Source of the DNA: Mycolicibacterium poriferae
GTDB taxonomy: Bacteria; Actinomycetota; Actinomycetes; Mycobacteriales; Mycobacteriaceae
DNA: 64,000 nucleotides
Direction: 5' to 3'
Assembly (NCBI RefSeq): GCF_010728325.1
Contig: NZ_AP022571.1
Location: 1 to 64,000, forward strand
Shown: piece by piece, positions 9,337 to 16,905 of the stretch
Position numbering within the stretch: the first letter of the stretch is position 1
How the letters are laid out: each line of letters begins with the position of its first letter
The notes under the pieces: generated by a model
What the model was told of the DNA's origin: nothing
Seen by the model: only the letters and a program-made list of their open reading frames with translations
Database searches by the model: none
Program-made: the position numbers and the translations under genes

Positions 9337-9879
9337 TCAGACCCAGAGCAGGGCGGGCACTTCGGTCCATCCGGGGCCTGGGTGCTGGGCTGCGAGGTAG
9401 ATGCGGTCGCGGGCCCAGGTGGTGTGGCGTCTCTGTGTGGCGAGGCCGCCTTCGGCGGTGAGCCAGGGCAGGGGGGAGCGCCGGAATCCGTAGTCGTCGA
9501 CTCCGAAGTGGTCTTTGTCGAGGTACTGGCGCTTGTCGGCGTTGCAGATGTACCGGTGGGCCGGCAGTGCTGCGGGCGCTTCAGCGTTGGGGGTGACCGG
9601 CTCGTCGGGGTCGATGAGGCCGGCGAACCGCACGAAATGCTGGGGTTCGACGAGCCAATACAGCGCAGCCTGGTCGTCGTCGGGGTCCTCGTAGTCGCCG
9701 GCCCAGACCAGGCGGGCACCGCCGTCGAGGGTGAGCAGTATTTCCACGGCGGTCATGAGGGGGCAGTCGGCGCGGGTGTGGGTGGACAGTTTGTGTCCGG
9801 CGCCGTAGGTGGCGGGGTTGAGGGCGGCCAGGGGTCGGCCCGTGGGGTCGACGATTGGCCCATGGTGGTGTCCTTTCAA
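9337..9879 (-). CDS. Hypothetical protein, about 175-180 residues, start uncertain
   Basis: The frame contains VEILLTLDGGARLVWAGDYE, YWLVEPQHFVRFAGLIDPDE and FRRSPLPWLTAEGGLATQ, and looks coding. The in-frame initiator is TTG at 9879. However, the expected GAAAGGACACCACCATG signal puts the ATG at 9863 one base out of frame, so I suspect a missing base near 9860. The function is unknown. It lies downstream of 9946-10311, separated from it by a perfect hairpin. Confidence 0.6.
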   Translation of the reverse strand: MKGHHHGPIVDPTGRPLAALNPATYGAGHKLSTHTRADCPLMTAVEILLTLDGGARLVWAGDYEDPDDDQAALYWLVEPQHFVRFAGLIDPDEPVTPNAEAPAALPAHRYICNADKRQYLDKDHFGVDDYGFRRSPLPWLTAEGGLATQRRHTTWARDRIYLAAQHPGPGWTEVPALLWV

Positions 9880-9907
9880 GGATGGGTGCTGGATGAGCTG
9901 GGGTGGT

Positions 9908-9939
9908 GATCGGGCCCCGCGCCGGGGCGGGGCCCGATC
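9908..9939 (-). terminator. GC hairpin between two array genes
   Basis: A perfect 13-bp stem (GATCGGGCCCCGC with its complement) around a 6-base loop follows the stop at 9946. No U tract follows it. Confidence 0.55.
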
Positions 9940-9945
9940 GGGTGG

Positions 9946-10311
9946 TCAGGACCGGTCGATGGCTGCGGTGAGTTCGTCGGTGGACACGGGGTTCCAGCCC
10001 ACCGAGGCGACGGCCCAGGCGGTTTCGCCGATGACTACGACGTCGCCGACGGACAGGCTGCGGTGTCCGGCGTGGCGCCATCCGGTGGCCCAGGTGGTGG
10101 TGGGTTCGCAGTTGAGCTCGTCGAAGATGTGCTCGAGTGCGGCGCTGATGGCGGTCTGCTGGGGTCGGGTGTCGGTGGGGATGGGCAGGTTGAAAGTTGC
10201 GGCGGCGCGCAGCCGCGCGGGTGCGGCGCGGTTGAAGCCGAGGAAGCTGGCAGGGGCCTCGTTGAGGTACACGGTGGTGGGCACGGTGGATGTGGCGGTG
10301 GTGGTGGTCAT
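9946..10311 (-). CDS. Hypothetical protein, 121 residues
   Basis: It starts with MTTTTATSTVPTTVYLNEAP after a GGGAGAACACC ribosome site. The core FNLPIPTDTRPQQTAISAAL leads to a beta-rich end (SLSVGDVVVIGETAWAVASV). The phrase SLSVGDVV followed by a short beta strand is one I associate with small actinobacterial plasmid proteins, without a known function. First gene of the unit headed by the repeat at 10312. Confidence 0.72.
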   Translation of the reverse strand: MTTTTATSTVPTTVYLNEAPASFLGFNRAAPARLRAAATFNLPIPTDTRPQQTAISAALEHIFDELNCEPTTTWATGWRHAGHRSLSVGDVVVIGETAWAVASVGWNPVSTDELTAAIDRS

Positions 10312-10600
10312 GGTGTTCTCCCGTTTCTCGTGGTGAGTGGTGCGCCGGTCAGCGCTGGGGAGCGGTCAATCGGGTGAGGGTGGGCGGTCAACCCCGAAGA
10401 GCCGACGTTGGACGGAGCAGGGTTTTCGGCCCGCGAGCGGCAGCGAGCTTGATAGGGCCGAAAAGGTCACTCGGCCTGCGTAGTTCGGCGTCGGTGTGGG
10501 TTGACCGGTCGGGCCCCCGGCCGATTAGGCTGCGACCCCTGCTGACGGTTAAAGGTGAGTAGCTACCCAACCCACGCCCGCCGCAGGCGGGCATCCGGCG
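10312..10600 (-). repeat. Type A leader repeat, copy 5 (variant)
   Basis: This variant shares CACCTTTAACCG, CGCAGGCCGAGTGACC, the TTTTCGGCCC/GGGCCGAAAA arms and CCCTGCTCCG with copies 1-4. It differs between these blocks (GGGGTCGCAGCCTAATCGGC in place of the GTCGCCCAGTGTGACC segment) and near the ribosome site. Copies 5, 6 and 7 form this subgroup. Confidence 0.88.
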
Positions 10601-10655
10601 CCCGCCAGGGCGGCCGCTGCTGCTGGTGAGGTGTGATCCCGGAAGACGCCGGTAG

Positions 10656-10683
10656 CCCGGTCCCCGCGCGAGGCGGGGCCGGG
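10656..10683 (-). terminator. GC hairpin after the gene at 10700
   Basis: The arms CCCGG-T-CCCCGC and GCGGGG-CCGGG pair with one bulged base. No U tract is present. Confidence 0.45.
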
Positions 10684-10699
10684 CCGGGCGGCGCTGCGG

Positions 10700-10951
10700 C
10701 TAGGCGTGCTGCATCCAGGTTCGGATGGTGTCGAGCAGGTCGGTGGTGGTGCTGGTGTCGACGACGGTGATGGGGGCCGTGGCTCCTGCGGGGTTGCGGT
10801 AGGTGCCGTGGGCCCGCTCGGCGGCGATGTCGTCCCAGGTGATCTGTCCGACGCGGTTCTGGGCTTCGATCATGGCGTCGAGGAGGCAATCGACGGGCTG
10901 GTCGATGGTGGCGATGCAGTCGGTGGTGATGATGGCGGTGGTGATGGACAT
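10700..10951 (-). CDS. Hypothetical protein, 83 residues
   Basis: It begins MSITTAIITTDCIATIDQPV after a GAAAGGGGAAACGTC ribosome site. It appears as two short alpha-beta segments (LLDAMIEAQNRVGQITWDDI, then ITVVDTSTTTDLLDTIRTWM). No recognised family. It is the only gene between type A copies 5 and 6. Confidence 0.66.
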   Translation of the reverse strand: MSITTAIITTDCIATIDQPVDCLLDAMIEAQNRVGQITWDDIAAERAHGTYRNPAGATAPITVVDTSTTTDLLDTIRTWMQHA

Positions 10952-11253
10952 GACGTTTCCCCTTTCGGTGCGCTGCCGGTCAGCGCTGGGGAGCGGTCAA
11001 TCGGGTGAGGGTGGGCGGTCAACCCCGAAGAGCCGACGGCGCACGGAGCAGGGTTTTCGGCCCGCGAGCGGCAGCGAGCTCGATAGGGCCGAAAAGGTCA
11101 CTCGGCCTGCGTAGTTCGGCGTCGGTGTGGGTTGACCGGTCGGGCCCCCGGCCGATTAGGCTGCGACCCCTGCTGACGGTTAAAGGTGAGTAGCTACCCA
11201 ACCCACGCCCGCCGCAGGCGGGCATCCGGCGGTCGCACCTAGTGCGCCGGCGC
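10952..11253 (-). repeat. Type A leader repeat, copy 6 (variant)
   Basis: It is nearly identical to copy 5 from the hairpin through the promoter-like box, and retains the distal GGTCGCACCTAGTGCGCCGG block that copies 5 and 7 lack. Confidence 0.88.
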
Positions 11254-11340
11254 CTCGGGGCCGCAGCGCCGAGGCTCGACGATGAACGAGGGGCACCACG
11301 CCAGCGTCGCTCGCTGGCGGGTGCCCTCGGGTGCGACTGG

Positions 11341-11697
11341 TTACTGTTCCGGTGGCGCTGCGTCGGCCAGGGTGGCGAGGTCGAATTCCAGGTCGCGGTC
11401 TCCGACGGTGACGACGATGCGCGCGTTGGCGCCGGCGGCGGCGACGTAGCTGGACAGGGTGGACAGCAGCAGGTCGTGTTGGCGTTCGACTTTGGACACC
11501 GCGGCTTGTCCTACTCCCAGGCGTCGAGCGAGTTCGACTTGGGTGAGGTCGGCGGCGCGGCGGATCAGCGCCAGGTTCATGGCGTAGGCGCGGTCGTCCT
11601 CGCGCATCTGCTGGCGGATGTGGTCGACGCGCTCGGCGCGGTCGGGGTCGGCGAGCAGCTTCTTGAGGCGGGCCCCGCCGCGATCTTCAACAGTCAT
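11341..11697 (-). CDS. HigA-like antitoxin, XRE helix-turn-helix
   Basis: This 118-residue protein has a canonical XRE helix-turn-helix at about residues 45-80 (NLALIRRAADLTQVELARRL, then GVGQAAVSKVERQHDLL). The C-terminal strand region (ARIVVTVGDRDLEFDL) is as in HigA-type antitoxins. Its ATG overlaps the upstream toxin stop by four bases (ATGA), so the two are translationally coupled. Toxin-first order is typical of HigBA. It should bind and neutralise the toxin and repress the shared promoter. Confidence 0.85.
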   Translation of the reverse strand: MTVEDRGGARLKKLLADPDRAERVDHIRQQMREDDRAYAMNLALIRRAADLTQVELARRLGVGQAAVSKVERQHDLLLSTLSSYVAAAGANARIVVTVGDRDLEFDLATLADAAPPEQ

Positions 11698-12083
11698 GAT
11701 TGGGTGTCCTTTCTGCGTTTCCAGGTCTCGATTGCGGCGTCGGCTCGGGTTCCGACGCTGTTGTAGAAGGCGTTTCCGATGCGGGCTTTGTCGCCGGCGA
11801 AGAGGGCGATGACGGCGTGTTCGTCGTCGGGGAACCACACGATGAGCCGCACGGCGATGTCGGGGTCGTAGGGGTGGGCCAGTCTCCAGACGGGATAGGT
11901 CTTGGATTGGCGAACGCGGCGCAGGTGGGCGGTGTCTTCTTCGGGTGCGTCGGTGAGTTCTTGGAGGTGCTGCAGTTGTGCGGTGATGTAGTCGAGTCGG
12001 CGGGCGCTGATCGGGTCGTTGTGGGCGTGATCTTCAAGCCGATCGAGCCAGGTGTCGAACTCGTCGGACCAGTCGATCAGCAT
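11694..12083 (-). CDS. HigB/RelE-like toxin
   Basis: The 129-residue frame from the ATG at 12083 reads MLIDWSDEFDTWLDRLEDHA, then YITAQLQHLQELTDAPEEDT, VRQSKTYPVWRLAHPYDPDI and AVRLIVWFPDDEHAVIALFA. This matches HigB-type RelE-fold toxins, which cleave mRNA, often on the ribosome. I chose the ATG over an in-frame TTG at 12089 because a promoter with TTGCAA and TAGTAT boxes places the predicted transcription start on this ATG. The HigA-like antitoxin gene overlaps its end. Confidence 0.83.
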   Translation of the reverse strand: MLIDWSDEFDTWLDRLEDHAHNDPISARRLDYITAQLQHLQELTDAPEEDTAHLRRVRQSKTYPVWRLAHPYDPDIAVRLIVWFPDDEHAVIALFAGDKARIGNAFYNSVGTRADAAIETWKRRKDTQS

Positions 12084-12089
12084 ACGCAA

Positions 12090-12118
12090 ATACTACTCTG
12101 AGGGAATACGTCTTGCAA
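12090..12118 (-). promoter_or_regulatory. Leaderless promoter of the HigBA-like operon
   Basis: Read on the minus strand, TTGCAA is followed after exactly 17 bases by TAGTAT. Six bases later comes the ATG. Transcription would start at the A of the start codon, giving a leaderless mRNA. This pair therefore does not depend on the type A leaders around it. Confidence 0.65.
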
Positions 12119-12201
12119 CGCATATTGTGGGTGTGGAGTGGTTCTCATTGTCGGGCCTCCGGGGTTGAGATGTGTTGGTGCAGAGCTGTTGTCGGGGCTG
12201 C

Positions 12202-12238
12202 GGGGCCGGGCCCACCAGGTGGCGGTGGGCCCGGCCCC
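12202..12238 (-). terminator. Perfect 15-bp hairpin after 12246-12521
   Basis: GGGGCCGGGCCCACC pairs perfectly with GGTGGGCCCGGCCCC across a 7-base loop just past the stop. No U tract is present. Confidence 0.6.
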
Positions 12239-12245
12239 TGACGTT

Positions 12246-12521
12246 TTAGGTGGGTTCGTCCTCGATGACGCGGTGAGCGATGTGGTAGGCGGCTCGGGTG
12301 TTGCGCAGGCTGTCGGACAGGAACGAGGCGATGTCGTCGCCTTGGGGGTTCTCGGCGAACTCGATGTCGTAGACGTGTGTGCTGGTCAAGGTGGCCAGCG
12401 CCTGCTGTGCGCGGGTGAGGGCGTTGATGGCGTCGACCAGGCTGCCGTCGAGGGCCAGGCGGCCTCGGTCGATCTCGATTGCCCAGTCGGCCTGCCAGTC
12501 GGCGTCGTTGGTGTTGGTCAT
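12246..12521 (-). CDS. Hypothetical protein, 91 residues
   Basis: It begins MTNTNDADWQADWAIEIDRG after a GGAAGGACCG ribosome site. It is acidic and mostly helical (LVDAINALTRAQQALATLTS, then FLSDSLRNTRAAYHIAHRVI). No domain is recognised. It lies downstream of 12598-13056 with a hairpin between the two, and is followed by another. Confidence 0.68.
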   Translation of the reverse strand: MTNTNDADWQADWAIEIDRGRLALDGSLVDAINALTRAQQALATLTSTHVYDIEFAENPQGDDIASFLSDSLRNTRAAYHIAHRVIEDEPT

Positions 12522-12553
12522 GGTCGGTCCTTCCGTGGTGAGTGGGTGGATGG

Positions 12554-12589
12554 GGCCGGGCCCACCGCCTGGTGGTGGCGGGCCCGGCC
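12554..12589 (-). terminator. GC hairpin between 12598 and 12521 genes
   Basis: The arms GGCCGGGCCC and GGGCCCGGCC form a 10-bp stem immediately after the stop at 12598. Confidence 0.55.
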
Positions 12590-12597
12590 GGGATCGG

Positions 12598-13056
12598 TTA
12601 GGCGGCGACGGGTTCGGTGGTGAGCACGTCGTCGATGGCCTGGTGGAGGTCGTCGTAGGCCAGGGCCAGGGGTGCGTGGTCGATGGTGAGGGTCCACATC
12701 GGCTCGTCGCCGACTCCGGCGGTCAGGGTGTAGGTGTGGGCGCCGGTGGCGCGGTAGGACCAGGTGCCGGGCACGGCGTGGAAGGTCAGGTCGCCGGCCC
12801 GGACTTTCTGGATGCGGGTGTCGGGGGTGGTGTCGAGGTCGGGTGCGGTGGCCTCGATGGCGGCCAGGAGTCCGTAGTCGTCGTTGGCGAGCAGGACGAG
12901 GTGGTGTCCCTGTTCGGGGCTGTACTCGTGGACGGTGGTCAGCTGGATCGGTCCGTGGTTGTGGTGCAGGTTTCGGGTGATGCCGTACTGCTGGTGCTGG
13001 ATGCGGTCGGCGGCTTCGGCGAGAAGGTCGAAGGCGAGTTCGAATGCGTGGTCCAT
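12598..13056 (-). CDS. Hypothetical protein, 152 residues
   Basis: The start MDHAFELAFDLLAEAADRIQ follows CGGGAGAACAACC. The rest is beta-rich (GPIQLTTVHEYSPEQGHHLV, LTFHAVPGTWSYRATGAHTY) and ends in a helix (LALAYDDLHQAIDDVLTTEP). Function unknown. It is first in its unit below type A copy 7. Confidence 0.7.
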   Translation of the reverse strand: MDHAFELAFDLLAEAADRIQHQQYGITRNLHHNHGPIQLTTVHEYSPEQGHHLVLLANDDYGLLAAIEATAPDLDTTPDTRIQKVRAGDLTFHAVPGTWSYRATGAHTYTLTAGVGDEPMWTLTIDHAPLALAYDDLHQAIDDVLTTEPVAA

Positions 13057-13350
13057 GGTTGTTCTCCCGTTTCTCGTGGTGAGTGGTGCGCCGGTCAGCG
13101 CTGGGGAGCGGTCAATCGGGTGAGGGTGGGCGGTCAACCCCGAAGAGCCGACGTTGGACGGAGCAGGGTTTTCGGCCCGCGAGCGGCAGCGAGCTTGATA
13201 GGGCCGAAAAGGTCACTCGGCCTGCGTAGTTCGGCGTCGGTGTGGGTTGACCGGTCGGGCCCCCGGCCGATTAGGCTGCGACCCCTGCTGACGGTTAAAG
13301 GTGAGTAGCTACCCAACCCACGCCCGCCGCAGGCGGGCATCCGGCGCCCG
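13057..13350 (-). repeat. Type A leader repeat, copy 7 (variant)
   Basis: It is essentially identical to copy 5 over the whole element, ending at the ATG at 13056. Confidence 0.9.
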
Positions 13351-13439
13351 CCAGGGTGGCCGCCAGTGGGCGGGGGGTCGCTGTAGGGCGGCCGGCCACC
13401 GGTGGATGTCGCGGTGGCCGGCTCGCCGGGACAGTGTTT

Positions 13440-14099
13440 TTATATGAGCCCGATGAATCCGGACCCGATGGTGTTGGCCTGGGCGGTCCGTGCTTCGACG
13501 TCGTGGTCGATCTCCTCGCGCGCCTGGGCGACCATGGTGGCCAGGCCGGGGGGAGCGTCAGCGGTGATCGGCTCGTCGGGGTCGGCGTAAAAGTCCCAGC
13601 AGGAGGCGACGTCTCGGCAGTCGGGGGCGACGACGGTGTAGCCGTAGACCTCGCCGTTGGCCCAGGCGTCGTAGGCGGCCACGGTGCCACGTGTGTAGTC
13701 CAGGGGTGTTGTCGCGTCGGCGGGGGCCCAGGCCAGACCGTCGATGCTGCGGTAGCGGTCGGCGCTGGGCTCGGCGGTGCCGTAGCGGTCGCCGCTGCGG
13801 GTGACTTCCAGGATGCCGGTGAGTCCGTGGGTCAGCCACAGGTAGCGGCAGAGGGCGGCAGCGGACCGGTACTCATGGTCGTTGAGGGAGTCATTGGCGG
13901 CGGTGTGCTGGCGCAGCAGGGCGGCGACGTCGTGGGCGGCGTCGCCGAGTTGAGCGCTGATGGTACGGGCGGTGCCGAGGTAGACGAATCCGCCGTCGTC
14001 GCTGTAATCGGGTGCGGCGGCGTCGATGTCGTAGTACAGGGCGATGACGTAGGTGCCGGCGGTGGTGGGTACGGCGATCTTGTCGAAGGGGTCAAACAT
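13440..14099 (-). CDS. Hypothetical protein, 219 residues
   Basis: The start MFDPFDKIAVPTTAGTYVIA follows GTGAGGACCCACC. The C-terminal part contains GYTVVAPDCRDVASCWDFYA followed by DPDEPI, resembling a phrase seen in many uncharacterised actinobacterial proteins; the two cysteines could form a disulfide or bind metal. It is a single-gene unit under type A copy 8. Soluble; no signal peptide seen. Confidence 0.72.
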   Translation of the reverse strand: MFDPFDKIAVPTTAGTYVIALYYDIDAAAPDYSDDGGFVYLGTARTISAQLGDAAHDVAALLRQHTAANDSLNDHEYRSAAALCRYLWLTHGLTGILEVTRSGDRYGTAEPSADRYRSIDGLAWAPADATTPLDYTRGTVAAYDAWANGEVYGYTVVAPDCRDVASCWDFYADPDEPITADAPPGLATMVAQAREEIDHDVEARTAQANTIGSGFIGLI

Positions 14100-14385
14100 G
14101 GTGGGTCCTCACTGTTGGTGACCGGCGGTGCGCCGGTCAGTGCGGCCGCGTCATGGACCGTGGGGTGGGGCGGGTCAACCCCGCAGAGGCCGCGCCGGGA
14201 CGGAGCAGGGTTTTCGGCGTGCGCGAGCCGGGCGCGCCAGCGCCTTCGGCGAGTTGGCAGGGCCGAAAAGGTCACTCGGCCTGTGCAGTTCGGCGCGGGT
14301 GTGGGTTGAGCCGGCTCGGGGTCCTGCGGTCAGGCTGGGCGGCTGCTGACAGGTAGATAGGTGAGGGGTTACGGATATCGGACGT
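14100..14385 (-). repeat. Type A leader repeat, copy 8 (most divergent)
   Basis: It keeps CACAGGCCGAGTGACC, the start of the TTTTCGGCC stem, CGAAAACCCTGCTCCG and the GACCGGCGCACC block. The promoter-like box reads CACCTATCTACCTGTCAGC and the ribosome site region is different. It shows which blocks are conserved when overall identity is low. Confidence 0.78.
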
Positions 14386-14438
14386 TCGCCAAGCGCCCCG
14401 GAGGGCTGCTGCGGGCGGCTAGGACCGGAGGAAAAGGG

Positions 14439-14472
14439 GGGCCCGGTCACCCTGCGGTGGGTGACCGGGCCC
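14439..14472 (-). terminator. Perfect 13-bp hairpin after 14486-14971
   Basis: GGGCCCGGTCACC pairs with GGTGACCGGGCCC. No U tract is present. Confidence 0.58.
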
Positions 14473-14485
14473 GTGGTGCTGAGTT

Positions 14486-14971
14486 TTAGTCCCAGCTGGC
14501 GGCGATGGTGTCGATGGCGTCGGGGATCGAGGAGTGCGGGATCGCTTCGGAGAGGCGGTCGAGCTCGTCGGCGGTGAGGGTGCGCCCGGCCCAGCTGCTG
14601 GCTTGTTCGGCGGTGATGAGCTCGGCGGGTGCGTCGAGGGCGGCGGCGAGCATCGTGAGCAGTTCGGCGCCGGTGGGTAGCGGCAGATTGTCGGCGTGGT
14701 CGCGGAGCCGGGCGCATTCCTTGGGCTGGCTGCAGGCGCATTCGGAGTTGGTGGCGCTTAGATCGCGGTAGGTGCTGTCGAGCGGGTGGCCGTCGACGCT
14801 GGGGCCGTCGACGATCCAGCGGGTGCCGTCGTCGGAGAGCCGTAGGTGCACTGCCACGGTCTGTTCGATGAAATGTGCTGCTGGCGGGTCAATCTGGTTG
14901 TAGTAGTGGGCGTTTCCGTCGCGTCGCAGGGGTGTCGTCTCGCCTGCGGGGGTGGTGGCGTGCTCGCTCAT
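14486..14971 (-). CDS. Hypothetical protein, 161 residues
   Basis: It starts MSEHATTPAGETTPLRRDGN after a CGAAAGGACCCCACA ribosome site. A beta segment (FIEQTVAVHLRLSDDGTRWI) is followed by NSECACSQPKECARLRDHAD, a cysteine cluster (CxC-x5-C) that could bind a metal, and then helices. Function unknown. It is second in the unit with 15051-15626. Confidence 0.7.
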   Translation of the reverse strand: MSEHATTPAGETTPLRRDGNAHYYNQIDPPAAHFIEQTVAVHLRLSDDGTRWIVDGPSVDGHPLDSTYRDLSATNSECACSQPKECARLRDHADNLPLPTGAELLTMLAAALDAPAELITAEQASSWAGRTLTADELDRLSEAIPHSSIPDAIDTIAASWD

Positions 14972-15005
14972 TGTGGGGTCCTTTCGGTGGTGTGGGAGGG
15001 GAGGT

Positions 15006-15038
15006 GCCGGCGGCCGCGGTGGGTTGGCGGCCGCCGGC
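15006..15038 (-). terminator. Perfect 12-bp hairpin between 15051 and 14971 genes
   Basis: GCCGGCGGCCGC and GCGGCCGCCGGC pair around a 9-base loop. Confidence 0.55.
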
Positions 15039-15050
15039 GTGGTGTGGGTG

Positions 15051-15626
15051 TTAGGCGCTACGGGTGCCGCGGCGCCGCCGGGACGGTGCGGGTGCGGGTT
15101 CGAGGAACTCGGCGATGTGTGTGGTGGCGGAGTCGATGCCGGCGAAGCGGGGGTGTTCGGTGTCGAGGTCGTCGGTGCGGAGCTGCCATAGGGGTGCGCC
15201 GTCGAGGCGGTATTCGGGGCGCAGCTGGTAGAGGTGGCGGCCAACAGCGGCGTAGCTCCAGGGGTCCAGCGGGTTGATCGGTTCATCGGTGACGACAGGT
15301 GCGGTGTGGGTCCAGAGCAGGCCGCCGCCGCGGAAGTGGCGGGTGCGTGCGGAGATGGAGCGGCCGAGGTCGGGGTGTCCGGCGCTGGATTCGGCGCTGG
15401 CCTGCAGGACTCCCTGGGGGTATCGGGCCCAGACCTGGGCGGTGGAGCCCCAGGTGTGGTTGCGGCGGTGGGCGGTGATGGTCAGCCCGTCGGGGATGCC
15501 GTCGGGGTGCAGTTCCTCGTGGCCGGGTTCGACGAAGTAGAGCAGGTCGGTGGCGATGGCGGCGAGGCGTTCGCCCAGCCAGTAGGTGTGGCGGCCGCCG
15601 GCGAGGAGGTCGGTGTGGGTGGTCAT
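15051..15626 (-). CDS. Hypothetical protein, 191 residues
   Basis: It begins MTTHTDLLAGGRHTYWLGER at the type A ribosome site. It is rich in Trp, His and Arg (LTITAHRRNHTWGSTAQVWA, LDPWSYAAVGRHLYQLRPEY) and ends with the basic tail SRRRRGTRSA. No recognised domain. The basic tail might contact nucleic acid; that is speculative. First gene below type A copy 9. Confidence 0.7.
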   Translation of the reverse strand: MTTHTDLLAGGRHTYWLGERLAAIATDLLYFVEPGHEELHPDGIPDGLTITAHRRNHTWGSTAQVWARYPQGVLQASAESSAGHPDLGRSISARTRHFRGGGLLWTHTAPVVTDEPINPLDPWSYAAVGRHLYQLRPEYRLDGAPLWQLRTDDLDTEHPRFAGIDSATTHIAEFLEPAPAPSRRRRGTRSA

Positions 15627-15955
15627 GGTTGTTCTCCGTTCGTGTACGGGTTGGGTGCGCCGGTTAGCGCTGGGGTTGCGGGGGACCGGCGGGGTGGCGC
15701 GCGCAACCTCGAAGAGGCCGTGACGAGCGGAGCAGGGTTTTCGGCCCGCGCGAGCCGGCGCGCAGCGCCCTGGCGAGCTGGCGTTGGGCCGAAAAGGTCA
15801 CTCGGCCTGCGGAGTTCGGCGCGGGTGTGGGTTGCGCGTGACGGGGCCTCGTCGGTCACACTGGGCGACCCAGCTGAACGGTTAAAGGTGAGGGGCTACG
15901 GACCATGCCCGCCGCAGGCGGGCCTCCGCCGGTCGCACCTAGTGCGCCGGCGACC
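15627..15955 (-). repeat. Type A leader repeat, copy 9
   Basis: It is near identical to copies 2 and 10, with the long hairpin interior, and ends at the ATG at 15626. Confidence 0.92.
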
Positions 15956-16000
15956 GCGGACGGCGAAGACACCACACCGCGCCGGTGTGGTGTACGGGGG

Positions 16001-16288
16001 TTACGGCGTGAAGGGGTCGGGGCTGTCGTGGTGCAGGCAGGCGAGGAGCTCGGCGGTGGCGGCGTGGTCGGGGCTGCCGTCGACGCCGTGGCCGGTCTGG
16101 ATGATGGCGGCGAGGTCGGCTCCGAGGTGCAGTGTGTAGCGCGGCCATTCGTCATCGCCGGCGCGGGCGATCAGGGCCGCGGTGGCGGCCGTGAGCCGGA
16201 TGCGTGCGTGGGCGGGGTTGTCGCCGAGACCGATGATGGTCTGCTCGCTGCGGTGGCCGCTGCTGGTCACTGCCCAGGTGATGGTCAT
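16001..16288 (-). CDS. Hypothetical protein, 95 residues
   Basis: It starts MTITWAVTSSGHRSEQTIIG with a weak GGAAC ribosome site. Helical and Ala-rich (IRLTAATAALIARAGDDEWP). It follows 16366-16905 in the same unit after a strong hairpin. No family recognised. Confidence 0.62.
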   Translation of the reverse strand: MTITWAVTSSGHRSEQTIIGLGDNPAHARIRLTAATAALIARAGDDEWPRYTLHLGADLAAIIQTGHGVDGSPDHAATAELLACLHHDSPDPFTP

Positions 16289-16323
16289 GTTCCGATGATC
16301 GCCGCCAGGAGGCGGTGGCGGGA

Positions 16324-16359
16324 GGGGCCGCACTCCCGGTTGTGGATAAGTGCGGCCCC
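16324..16359 (-). terminator. Perfect 11-bp hairpin between 16366 and 16288 genes
   Basis: GGGGCCGCACT pairs with AGTGCGGCCCC around a 14-base loop. Confidence 0.5.
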
Positions 16360-16365
16360 TGTGGA

Positions 16366-16905
16366 TCACCGGGTCGGGCGGTAGCTGGCGTCGGTGGGAT
16401 CGAAGCGGTGTTGGTCTCCGTCGAGGCAGACGGCGGCGGCTGTTTTGTGGGCGAGTTGGAGGACTTCGACAGCGCTGCGGTAGGCGGCGAGATCGACGAT
16501 CTGGAATGTCACGGGCCGCATGTAGACCTCGACCCAGCGGATGGTGCGTCGCTTGTCGGGGGTGAGGGCTTCGCGGCGGGTGACGGCGTAGGGCGGGCGT
16601 CGGGTCCAGTCGACGCCGATGGCGGGCCCGTCGTAGGGCTGTTGGTCGCGCGGGGCGAGGTTGTCGGGGAGCCCGGCCAGCGCCTGGCGGGCGGCTCCGA
16701 AGGCTTCCAGCACGCCCTGGGCTGCTTGGGTGTTGAAGAAGGTGAACAGGATGCGTCCCCAGGTGAGGGTGACGCGGGCGATGTCGGTGTGGGCGTGATG
16801 GACGCTGATGTCGGGCTGTTGGGCGCCGCGCAGTCGTACGTAGGCCTGGGAGATCGCTCCGGCGGGGATGCCGATGTGCGACTCGGGGATGGCGACCTTG
16901 GTCAT
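16366..16905 (-). CDS. Hypothetical protein, 179 residues
   Basis: The start MTKVAIPESHIGIPAGAISQ lies at the type A ribosome site. The middle (RVTLTWGRILFTFFNTQAAQ) and C-terminus (VEVYMRPVTFQIVDLAAYRS) look like an alpha/beta soluble protein. No known family. First gene below type A copy 10. Confidence 0.7.
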   Translation of the reverse strand: MTKVAIPESHIGIPAGAISQAYVRLRGAQQPDISVHHAHTDIARVTLTWGRILFTFFNTQAAQGVLEAFGAARQALAGLPDNLAPRDQQPYDGPAIGVDWTRRPPYAVTRREALTPDKRRTIRWVEVYMRPVTFQIVDLAAYRSAVEVLQLAHKTAAAVCLDGDQHRFDPTDASYRPTR

